A program made the position numbers and the translations under genes. A stretch of 64,000 nt of DNA. Source: Eopsaltria australis (lineage: Eukaryota; Chordata; Aves; Passeriformes; Petroicidae). The DNA is taken from the NCBI GenBank assembly GCA_034509425.1, contig JAVTVJ010000349.1, positions 1,240,001 to 1,304,000 of the forward strand. The letters run 5' to 3'. Positions 26,901 to 37,068 of this stretch are shown here, piece after piece; the stretch's first letter is position 1; each line of letters begins with the position of its first letter. The notes beneath the pieces are model-generated. The model saw only the letters and a program-made list of their open reading frames with translations. It had not been told where the DNA came from and did no database searches.

Positions 26901-29039
26901 TCTCTTTGTGTAGAATAGAACTGGTTATGGATGTCAGCTGTGAGAATCAGCTGTGCAAAGACTTAGGAAGGCAGCAATCTATTCTTTTTTTGCACATCAC
27001 CCGAAAAAGGACTCCTAAAGGGCTGAGAAGAGAAAATGTAGTTAAAATTCCCTCTTTTTCCCCCAGCTGTAGACTGTGTTTTGGAAACTGGTGCCAATTT
27101 TAGCATACATTTTACTCTGTGCTGATTCAGAGCACTGTGTACTCTGTTTTACCTATCTCTGTGCAAGTTGAATTCACGAGAACCTGGTGAATTTTTAAAA
27201 GCATCTTGGCACTTAAACCCCTGTGGATATATATTCTTTGGTGGATATCAGTCTTTAAATTGTATTTCATCAAGCAAGCAAGTATGGTTTTAAAATGGCA
27301 CTCTATTATGCTATTGTTTTAATGAAATCTGAACTATATGCAGCAATTTAAAGCTGCAGGGAAGAGATGAAAAAGGAGTACACAGTGTAAACTTCTACAA
27401 CACATATTAATGTGGCATTTTTTCTGATAACATCTTTCATTTCACATTACAGCCTTATCAGGTTTTTGTTGTTGAGTTTTATTTTTATTTTTTATCTTCC
27501 TTTGATGCTGATTTGTTGCTGATACTTCACTTTTATGTGCTTATCCATCTATTCTTGTTTGTATTTACAGCAATTCTCCACTCCTTTTATTCTTTGGCAT
27601 TTGCATCTGTTATTAATAGCAGATGGGCTAGAGAGGAACATAATCGTGTGATTCAGCAGCAGTCATGTCTGTTTAATCACTAGCATCTGACACAGCATGC
27701 ATTTGCTGCATGATTGCACTGTCATGTTTGACAAAAATGATGGATCACTGCTTCAGATAAGTTTTCAGGACTTGTTCATTGTATACACTACTAAATTGTA
27801 CTTTTCTTACATCCACTCATCAAAAATTTCCGGCCATAATTCCAATTCAGCCAGTGACATCGTGGTTCTAAAACAGCCTAAATATTGATTACTTTGTAGT
27901 CCATTACTCCTAGGATGGCTGATGTATCAGTTTTAGTTTGTAATGACAATCTTACATGAATATATGGTTGTAAACTCTCCCTGAAAAGAATTTGAAACCT
28001 ATAGAAGGCATTGTTGCTGACTGATATATTTCTGTGATATTTTTCCTTACAGTAGATATGTTCATTTCATGATCAATGATTTCTAAAAATAGCTTTACTT
28101 GAATAAATATGTTTTGTGTTCCCCCTGATTTGTCAGATGCACTGGATAGTATTTATCTGAGGTGTTTGAATTTCAGAAATGTTCATCACTCTTCTTTTGT
28201 ATTTGTCCTCATCATTGAAATATTTCAAAGAACAGTTTGATTTCTTCCCTTTCAGGTGTTAAATATGGCAAAAAGAAATCTCATGAACTTTAAAGGCTAT
28301 GTCTATACTACAAAATGAACCAGGCAGTATATCTTAGGGCCCTGAGGACCCGTGGTGTGACATGGCTCCCACGATGTACAGCTAAACAGTGATCCCTCCC
28401 AGCAAGGAAGATTTGCACACAAGCAGCTGCTGGGGACATTCTTTCACCATGCACTCAGCTATGTCCAGGAAGCTGCATCTGTACCAACAGGTTAAACATG
28501 GTGCTGCCAGGGCAGTGGAGCTTGGTCATGTAAGAGGTTAAGTGACTGCATTGGTCTGTGGCAGAGTTCTGTTATAGCACTCTCCTGGACAATAGCAAAG
28601 CACAGTCTGAAAAATGCCTCACGCTGGGACCCACTCCTGTCCTGGAGCCAAGGGAAATGTGCAACCTTGTTTTATATGGACTGCAGAGAGCAGACTCCAG
28701 GGCCAGGGTCCTTCAGTTCCTGGGGCAATACCAGGGCCCAAACCCTAGCAAAGAGAATGTAAACACCTTAGCAATACAGGTGCCTGTTAGTGCCTGAGCC
28801 CAAAAACTGCACAAGCAATTAACAGAGATTCCTGCTGTGCATGATTGTAAAGGAAATGCAATGGGAAGTTAATGTGTTATTTAAGATGCTGCAAAGATGA
28901 TTAATTTAGTTCTTACAGATGTAAAACCAAGAAACTCAGATAAAATCTCTTAAGACCTGTATATACTTGAAGTTTACTTATTTCAATGCTGTTCATTTGA
29001 AATCTTATCTTAAGATTAATATTTATAGTGGGAAAATAT
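23963..29039. other. Intronic stretch, no gene seen
   Basis: AT-rich intron with a short CAA run at 26287-26311. A 143-codon minus ORF (24242-24673) has hydrophobic runs but no family resemblance or exon signals. The section 28340-28800 is slightly GC-richer and unassigned. Confidence 0.6.
26287..26311. repeat. (ACA)n microsatellite, about eight units
   Basis: Eight uninterrupted ACA triplets followed by extra A bases. It lies in plain intron sequence with no element body beside it. Confidence 0.93.
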
Positions 29040-29180
29040 ATGATGGAGCAGTTGGTTAGAGCATGGTGCTAATAACACAAAGGCTGTGGGTTCAATCCCC
29101 ATATGAACCATTTAGTTAAGAGTTGGACTTGATGCTTTTGGAGTCCTTCCAACCCCAAATATTCTTTGAATCTGTGAATC
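29040..29180 (+). mobile_element. tRNA-Ile/CR1 SINE, TguSINE1-like
   Basis: The first ~70 bp copy a tRNA-Ile gene: an A-box-like TGGAGCAGTTGG at 29044-29055, an anticodon loop CTAATAA with anticodon AAT at 29071-29073, and a B box GGTTCAATCCC at 29089-29099. Stem pairing is decayed and the 5' acceptor strand is lost, so this is not a working tRNA. After a short joiner the rest (TTGGACTTGATG ... CCTTCCAACCCC ... ATTCTTTGAATCTGTGAATC, ending 29180) is the CR1 3' tail that lets CR1 reverse transcriptase mobilise the SINE in trans. This head-plus-tail structure is that of TguSINE1, first described in zebra finch and found in passerines. The family name is from memory. Confidence 0.88.
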
Positions 29181-29631
29181 ATGTCAGAGATGCTGGACAG
29201 AATCTGGAGACAGGAAAACCTCAGTTCTCCTTGAGAGCAGTGACTGAAAAAAGATACTTAGCTTCTTAACTCTCAAGTTCCTTTTATTACAAGGAAATTA
29301 AAATATAATAACCAGATACATGGGGTGAAGCAAATGGAAAGAGGTGAAATAACTTCTTTCTTCCACTCTCTTTCCTTCGTTTCTCAGGAGTTTCTCAGTT
29401 TGCAGATAATATCTGCTTGTTACCTTCCAATATTTTTTCTGCTCCCTGGAACCTGCTTCCACTTGAGCCCGGTATTTTCCTGAGAGCACTTCAGAAATTT
29501 CCTCATGCAGAAGCCTGCTGAATAGCCACAGACTTCTGAAACCATGAGCAAACAAACGAAAATGTTGTCTGTCACAAATCATTTACCAGGGTCTATTGAG
29601 TTAACTTTGCAAAGGAGCACACACATTGTTA

Positions 29632-29712
29632 AACCAAAAAAATCCCAAGAAAACCAACAAAACAAAACAAAAACCAAACAGAAAAACCCAAGCAAAACCC
29701 CAAAAAACCCTC
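29632..29712. repeat. A/C-rich low-complexity tract
   Basis: The plus strand is mostly A and C (AACAAAACAAAACAAAAACC and CCCCAAAAAACCC). On the minus strand it reads as G/T-rich like the tract at 19881. Overlapping ORFs on both strands are artefacts of this composition. Confidence 0.85.
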
Positions 29713-29884
29713 ATAGTTTTGCCATACATCAAAATATAGATGATAGATGTGCATGAGCAGAAATATCTGCTGCTCCAAAACTGAACCTCTGCCTTCCCTC
29801 CCTCCCAGGCCCTGTTCCTCCTCAGACACAGGTGAGTCAGCAGGTAAAAAAGAATTTTAAATCTGCATAAGGAAGGATGAGATA

Positions 29885-30024
29885 GAAGGAAGGAAGGAAG
29901 GAAGGAAGGAAGGAAGGAAGGAAGGAAGGAAGGAAGGAAGGAAGGAAGGAAGGAAGGAAGGAAGGAAGGAAGGAAGGAAGGAAGGAAGGAAGGAAGGAAG
30001 GAAGGAAGGAAGGAAGGAAGGAAG
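29885..30024. repeat. (GAAG)35 perfect tetranucleotide microsatellite
   Basis: There are 35 uninterrupted GAAG units over exactly 140 bp, a pure purine/pyrimidine mirror-type tract. Length and purity suggest it is young or still expanding and probably polymorphic. Because it is perfectly pure, the assembled unit count may also be unreliable. Confidence 0.98.
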
Positions 30025-31540
30025 CCTAATTTAAAGATACATTTCCTACATGAGGACTTGGATCAGGTGATAAGAACAAGCCTGAGCACTTTCCCTCCTT
30101 TTGTGAAGGTGAGCTGGTGGTCCTATAAGGAATCAGGGAAGAATTAGTGATAGTGTTGCGCTGATTCTGTTGAGGCTTTTAGGCTTTGATAGCAAAAAAA
30201 GATTAAAAGTGACAGTGTAGTTATTTTGCCATGATTGATCATGATATATGCAATAGGTACTGGCAGAGGCCTTTTGAAAACAGTTTATTATTTCAATAAT
30301 ACTTACTTCTCTTACTGCAGTTTTTGCATTTTTTAAGTGTATGATTTATTGAAGTCTCCATTAGAGCTGAAGAGCTTTGTGCAGTTGATGGAAGCAACAG
30401 TCAGGTATTTCAATAACTAGCTTCAAGCAAACAAAATGTGTGATTCCTGGGAATTCCTTTTTATGAAGGGACGTTTTGCACTGTGCTTCTTTCCTACTCT
30501 TGGCTCAAGTGTTTTATAGAATTTTCCCTGGGTGATATATTGTTAATTTAACTATAACAGGTACACTAATGTCATTTCACATTATGGCAGGAGGTGACAT
30601 ACTCCAAGATGAGGAAAGGTTAGAATTGATTGATCTCCTTTGAACTTTGTGCAAAATAAAGGAATTCTGTAACTATACAAACTTTAGAGCTACTTCAAGC
30701 CATAGAAATTACTAATAGAACATCACAAATAACTATTAACAAAGTTTGCTGTGTATTTTTCCCTATCTTTGGCTATGATTAAGCATAGTAATAACTTCAA
30801 AAAGAAAAATAATTTGTGTGCTAGTTAAATTATTTTTATATTTCAAGTATATGCAGCAGGATAAAGTATGTATAGCAGGATGGCTGTCCAGAGACTGTGT
30901 TTGTAGAAGAGATAGTTACTGGCTGAAGATGGACACCTGGGGCTTATCTCAGTACCAGTGAATTTAATAGTGCAGAGACCTCGGTACTGAGTCTTGATTG
31001 TATAGTTAGAGTGATACAATGGTCCCATGTGTGATTTCTGTCTCCAGTCAAATAATTCCTAGCACAGTTCAAAAGAGAACTTCAGAGGCAATTTGGAGAT
31101 TATCATCTTCTTTTGTATTGTGCTACTTAGCTTAAGGGCCATAAAAAAATAAGCTCTGGCATGATTACTTTACTTGTATATATAGCCCTTGTAGTATTGG
31201 AAAGCACTTAGCTAATTATTAATATTCTCCCATGCTGTCTGATTAGTATTATAATACAACATCAGAAAATAAAGAATTAAAATAATGTCTTAACTATACG
31301 AAGGACCTAATAAATCTGAAAGACAGGTTTTGGGTGAGCAGCCATTAGAAATGTAACATACAATGTCTGAGAAATTGATGTTGCTCTCTGTAACAACTTA
31401 CAGGTTAAAGTGTTTTCAGTGCTTCACAAGAGAAACTCATGCTCTAGCCCTTGCATTCTAGGTCTTGCATTTATACATAGATACCAAAAACTTACGTCCA
31501 GTATGTCGGGGCATGTGGAAGATGAGTATCTGCTTCACTG
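30025..31540. other. Intronic sequence, no gene seen
   Basis: AT-rich intron between the GAAG microsatellite and the GC-richer segment. No exon, RNA or nameable repeat was found. Confidence 0.6.
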
Positions 31541-31544
31541 AGCT

Positions 31545-32830
31545 TATATGACCAAGGATTGTTTTGATGCTGAAGGGGAAGTAGTAAACAGGAACACAGA
31601 GTCTGCACTTGAGAAGATGTGGGAAGCAGTGCCAAAGACCAAAAGTCTTGAGCTACTCATTGAAGTGCCATCAAAAAAATATGCAGACAGAGATTTAGAG
31701 AGGGCCACCTGGATTTTGTGACTGATAAGAAGTGGAAAACTAGGAATGTGAGGATTTGGAATATTCATGGGAGACTCGAGGGACTAAGTAATGTTTACAA
31801 GGAATGTTTAGGAGAAGGAAATTGCGGGGATACAAAGCTGGGGCAGGTGGAGGGGGGTATGAAGGAGCTGATCTTATGTAAACTGGGGCTGGATGGTGTG
31901 TTAGTGTGACTGAGCCCTCTTCCAGATTACCACAGGCTATTCTGCCTTATTTAAAGACTCTCATAACTCTCTCTGCATGATCTCATTCTCCATCCTGTGA
32001 GTGTGACTACCAGCTACTGAGTGGACTGGCCTGAGTGCAGTGGGTGCCAGCTGTCACAGTCAGATGGGTGTAGGTGCCCTGTACTACAGTGTGAGAGACT
32101 GAGGTCTGGATGTCTTCCAGCTGCTGTGGGGGAGCAGTGTGTGTCCTGAAAACCAGCTACTAGAGGGACTAGAACAAGCAAAGGACTCAGCACCTATGGC
32201 CTGAGTGGGACTGTAGGTCACAGCCCGGGTACCTGGTGATGGCTGCAGGGACAGTGAATGTCTGTGTCACTCCCAAAACAGGTGTTCATGGATATTTGCC
32301 AGAAAACTCCAAGATGGACTCACTAGCAACTAGGAGGAGGCCCCAGATTTGGGAGGAGATGTCAGGTGGATGGAAAGTTTGTGCAGGTTTTTGAGGGTTG
32401 CTGCAGGTGTGGAATGCTTGTGGGACATGTGTGTATCTTTTGGCAGTGACCACTGGGATGCCCAGCTGGTGAGCTGGAAACCTGTGGGGTGGGAGAGTGT
32501 CATGTGTACACCCACTTGAGTGGCTTTCTATCTCTGCCAGCCCAAGAGGAGGAGGGGATGGGGCTGTCTGTGTTTCTGTCAGTCCTGGTAGCATTAGGCT
32601 GGGCTGTGGGTGCCTTCTTTCTCTGTGGCAGGTCCTGGTTGTGGTTTTTTTTTTTGGTTTTTTTTGTTGTTGTTTTTTTTTGCTTATGCCTGGGGAATAT
32701 GCACTTATCTTTGCTGCTGGTTGAACCTGCAAATGGGAAAGCAGCAGCTGCATCCATTGCTCCAGCCAAGAGGAACCCCCAGGTCATGGAGCTGTTGGAG
32801 GCAGCAGCAGCATATAGCATCCCTTAACAC
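31545..32830. other. GC-richer segment of unknown origin
   Basis: This 1.3 kb stands out from the AT-rich flanks. The left part (31545-31909) reads open on the plus strand through two frames separated by a stop near 31717-31720, about 60 codons each; I do not recognise the peptides. The right part repeats the motif CCAGCTACT at 32010 and 32153, with CCAGCTG variants at 32044 and 32115, and has a T/G tract at 32644-32682. The longest ORF of the window (155 codons, minus, 32286-32753) is here but is Lys/Thr/Pro low-complexity. It may be an old mobile element or processed pseudogene fragment; I cannot tell which. Confidence 0.35.
32644..32682 (+). repeat. T/G-rich low-complexity tract
   Basis: T-runs interrupted by GG and GTTGTTG. 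It is similar in style to the tract at 19881 and distorts ORFs on both strands. Confidence 0.85.
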
Positions 32831-35800
32831 CATATATTTCATGTACTGGAAAAGAGGAAGGGGAAAAAAATGTCCAGCCATTCTGTTTAAAACAGCTCTT
32901 GGAAAATGGGAAGATTAGAAAGTATCTGTTTCTGTTCACTACTTTGATGCAAGCTATAGAGTCCAATCTGTAACCAGGAAATAGATGTCATTTTTTGGAG
33001 TGAATGAAGACCTTGATTGTTTGTAAAAAAACATTAAATTAGGCTATACAGAATTCTAAAAGGTCTGTTGTGTTCTGAAGAGCATTCAGAAATAGTGTAA
33101 GCTTTTACAGGCTTGGTTTTATTTGTATTGTTTGTTTGTTTGTTTTAAGGTCCAAACATAATTACTTTGGTGTTAATCAGTAATGTAATGAGTTAAATAC
33201 TGAAAGTGCAATCATTAAGATAATCTGTATGCTGGCCAAGATTGTGTCACAGCCTCCTGAAGAGCTGATACTTTGAGCATATGAACTTCTTGGTGTCAGT
33301 CATCTGTTGAGCAAAGAACGCCGCTGCATGACTGACGGTTCTCACATCAGCACGGGATTGACCGTGCAGCTCTTTAAACATGTTGTGACAGAAACAATCT
33401 CAGCCAGCTTCAGCGGGGTTAACACATTAAATTACTGATGTCAAGCCTCAACAGTGCCTACTGAAGAAAATATAATGCTCTTGTATGACCCTCATATTGA
33501 TGGAAAAAATAAAGAAATATATCTGCTCCTGCTAGTCTCATGGTGATAAGCAATTAGAAATTTGTGAATATACAATCAAGAGAAGGATCTTTTTATCTCA
33601 GAAGCATAAACTGCAATATTAAAATACACTGGTGCTTCACTAAGTGAGTGAAACACTTAAATTTTATCAATATTAAGTGCTGTTGATGTAAAACTTTTTG
33701 AAGAGGAGCTGTGTGCTAATTTATACCTCTCACTATTAAACAGACATTCTGGCTCTGTGATTGGATTAGTAGAGAGCCAGTCTCTTGGCAGTAAAGAACA
33801 GGCTACAGCTGTAAACTGAAGGTGAAACTGCTTTCAAGAGAGACTCAGAAGAGACCCATCCACCTGTGAGACAAAATCTGAGAATACAGGTGTAAAATTA
33901 GTTAAACTTGTGAATTTCTCCAAGTGTTATTGATATCTTACTAAATCCGTTTCCTTAGGGAAAAAAAAAAGGTGAGGGAATTGACAGACTCCCAAACAAA
34001 TCAGAGAAAAATTCCTAAAGAGAGGAAATGCAAAAGAGTTTGACTAATTTGCAATCCAAAGCGAGCCATGTGGTTTCAGGACTCTCAGGGGTGCAATAGA
34101 AAAGAAGGTGCCCTGAGATGAAAGTACAGCACTTGTCTGTGGAGATGTTCTGAAAACACCTGCCTGAGATGGGCTTCCTTTTGATTAGAGCTAGATCCTC
34201 TGGAGGAGTCATGAGTACAAATTAGGGTTTGGGTTGTGTTGTAGAAGAATTTTCAGATCCTGCACTTCAGACGGAGTATGAGGAAAAGTGAACAGCTCCG
34301 TATGAAATGAAGCCATATGCTGTTGGGATATAGAGCTACAATAGCCCCCTGAGAAAGCACAACATATATTTAGCACTTTTAAAGGGGATTGAGACAAATG
34401 AGTTCTGCTGGGATGCAGAAGCGTCTCCTGAACAATGAAAAATTTTCTTTCTAAAATGTGATCAAATTTGTTCTTTTATTTCAAATGGAAGTGACTTCGC
34501 CTGTGTTGTTCTACTATCCTAAAGAATATAATATTTAGAGCAATTCACTCCTTGGAACGTGTGTCTGAACCTGTTTGGACTGTTCTTCTCAATTAGCTGT
34601 TAGCCATCTCTGCTGTATCTGAAGCTGAGCTGATCCTGCCTTAAAAATTAATTTAAAACCAACTAAAAGGTGTAGAGGAGACTGCAAAAGTAGGTAAGCT
34701 GTAGAGCCATGCTTCTGATGCTCTCTCTTTTCTTCCTGTACTACTTCTGTATTTGCTTCTGCCATGTGATACTGATTTGGCAGGAAGAGCTGCAATTATC
34801 TTTATCTCAATAAAGGCTAAATTACTAAGGCAGTTAAACTGTATTCACTCCAGCTCAAGAGAGGCTTGAAATTAGGGGACTTGACTTCCGGAAAGAGTTT
34901 TACTTTGGATAAGTGAAATTTTGTAGTTTTGGAATTTATTTTTCTTTTCAAGTCTTTTATTAAAAGAAAACAAAAAAACACCTAAAACACACATTTTATT
35001 CATAGCCCAGTTGCACTATGACATTGTTAAAAAATTCTTGTCAGCCCATCCAAAGGCATAAATATAGAAACAGCTGTTTTCTGCATTAGGTGAATCAAGT
35101 GAAGGAGGAAGATTACAGGCTGCTTATATGGGGCAATTGTGTAAGTTTATGGAAGTATGACTTTAAAAGCTTTAGTAGGACTTAAATCAATCACAGTGGT
35201 AACTAGTTAATTTTATCTCTAGGAAAGAAGATTTTTCATGAGGTTTTTTTTCTTTTCCTGATGGTTGGCAGTACTGTCTTAATCCTGTTCCAAAGCAGCC
35301 AGGAAACTACAGTGCTCAATCCAAGCAATGCTCTTTCTCATGACAGAGTAGAGTAGTAATAACACCAGTGTTTGATGTAAAACTGTGCCATGAAACAAGC
35401 AGTATTCCTTTGCAGAGCAGTCCTGGTTTTGTTAAAGGTTTGTGCTAAGAATTGTTGCAGTAGAACCTCCAGTCTATCTCTATAGGTTCAAAGCAAACAA
35501 TAGAAATAAGAGTCTGAACTTATCCTTCTCTGCTTGAGAATGTTATAAACTGCAGATGTAGTTGCAGAGAAGAAAAGGGAGTTGTAGCTGCAAGCTGGTG
35601 CTTCTAAGAAAAGGAAGCTTTCATTTCAAGCACAATTCACATTGTCCAAATAGCAGGGTTATACTGTGAACTTAAGAAACTGGATTGGTAAGGAAAATAA
35701 TTTTTTAAATTTTGAATTAATGACTAAATAGTAAGTTTTACACTGCTCACATGTTCATAAAATTTACATTTGAACCTCTTAGAGTACCAGAATTTTTAAT

Positions 35801-36489
35801 ATTTCCCTGTATAAATATACTGCAAGGTAAAGGAAATTGTCATGTAGCAGACTTTTATATAAATAAAAGCAGGTAGTTAAAATGAAGTATTTAATGCAGC
35901 CAATGCAATGGTCATTCTTTATGCATTTCCTGCTGCTAGTGTTGGGGAAATAACTTCAATATACGGGGGGTATAAAAGATTTTTCTCAAATCCTGTGTAA
36001 GATTTAAACTATGAAAGGCTCTTATTAATTAAAAAATTCTTTAATTGTACCTATGACTGTTGTTGCAACTAGCCCTTGAGTAACCCCAGCAGGATGTAAT
36101 TTAGCTGCACACCTTATAAAATCTGATTGCCTTTTCCAAAAGCATATGTAATTACACATAGACTTCTCTTTTTGGTCACAGCCTGTTCCTTTCATGTAAT
36201 TACTCAGGGCATAGCCTCAGTTTTGTTAATTTTTCCTTAATGAGAGAGATCCTTTAGTATTTGTCTGTTTGTTCCTGGATTTACTGCAATTAAATTAAGG
36301 AGGTTTAAAGTGATTCTTTGAGGAATCAAAAGCAGGGTAACACCATGTGCTGATCAGAAATGGCATGAGAAGAAATCTGCTTTGTTATATTGTGTCATGG
36401 GGAAATTTATTCACAAAAAAAAATCTCTGCTCGGACCAGCTCTATTTTTCTGATTGATAGAATGAGTCAGAGATAACTTCATACATGAC
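32831..36489. other. Intronic stretch with one CpG-containing block
   Basis: AT-rich intron without a supported gene. A short TTTG run lies near 33128-33146. At 33319-33415 six CpG dinucleotides cluster around a small GC hairpin; see the separate entry. ORFs are at most about 70 codons. Confidence 0.6.
33319..33415. other. CpG cluster with short inverted repeat, candidate conserved non-coding element
   Basis: Six CpG sites (starting at 33319, 33322, 33336, 33353, 33363 and 33414) fall within about 97 bp, while the neighbouring kilobases have very few. Inside is a perfect inverted repeat, GCACGG at 33350-33355 and CCGTGC at 33362-33367, separated by six bases. No repeat family is recognisable. 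Retained CpGs in old intron can mark a constrained regulatory element; function is not shown by the sequence alone. Confidence 0.35.
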
Positions 36490-36494
36490 ACCTT

Positions 36495-37063
36495 GCTATG
36501 GTTTAGCCCCAGCAAACAGCTGAGCCAACATAGCCACATGCTTGTTTGCTCATCCCAGTGGGATGGGGAGAGAGTAGAAGTGTGAGAATTCATGGGTTGA
36601 GATAATGACAGTTTAATAAGTAAAGCAAAGGTGCACACACAAGCAAAGCAAAATAAGGAATTCATTCACCACTTCCCGTGTTCAGGCTGGTATTCAGCCA
36701 CCTCCAGGAAAGCAGAGCTCCTAAGTGTAATGGTGACTTGGGAAGACAAAAGCCATCACTCTGAACATCCCCTGCCTTTCTTCTTCTCCCCTCTTTATAT
36801 GATGAGCATGATGCCATATGGTGTGGAATACCCCTGGTGTCAGCCAGGACCTGCTGTCATGGCCGTGTCCCCTCCCACTTCTTGTGCACTCTCAGCCTGC
36901 TTGCTGTACTGTGGGGAGCAGAAATGGCCTGGACTCTGTGCAAGCACTGCTCAGCAATAGCTAAAACGTCCCTGAGTTATCAACACTATTTTCAGCACAG
37001 ATCCAAAACATACCAGCTACTGTGAAAAAGAATAGCTCTATGCAAGTGAAAACCTCAAGCACA
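36495..37063 (-). mobile_element. Solo LTR, avian ERVL-like, antisense
   Basis: On the minus strand it runs from TGTGCTTGAGG to GGGGCTAAACCATAGCA, 569 bp. The flanks carry a perfect five-base duplication CACCT (36490-36494 and 37064-37068). In LTR sense it has GGTATTCCACACCATATGGC, an ATATAAAG TATA box (complement of 36793-36800) and an ATTAAACTG polyadenylation-type signal (complement near 36609-36617), matching the LTR at 5286-5848. The first bases in LTR sense differ from that copy. No coding remnants adjoin it. The 109-codon plus-strand ORF at 36631-36960 crosses the LTR and is chance. Confidence 0.9.
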
Positions 37064-37068
37064 CACCT

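Noticed and set aside
29040..29112. A functional tRNA-Ile gene (anticodon AAT)
   Set aside because: The A and B boxes and anticodon loop are recognisable, but the acceptor stem and other stems do not pair, and the sequence runs straight into a CR1-type tail, as in a SINE.
32286..32753. Longest ORF, 155 codons on the minus strand
   Set aside because: It contains a Lys/Gln/Thr run produced by the T/G tract at 32644-32682, overlaps other open frames in several phases, and has no domain or splice context.
5286..37063. The two minus-strand LTRs as the ends of one 31-kb provirus
   Set aside because: Each has its own five-base duplication (TTGAC/CTGAC versus CACCT), so they are independent solo LTRs.
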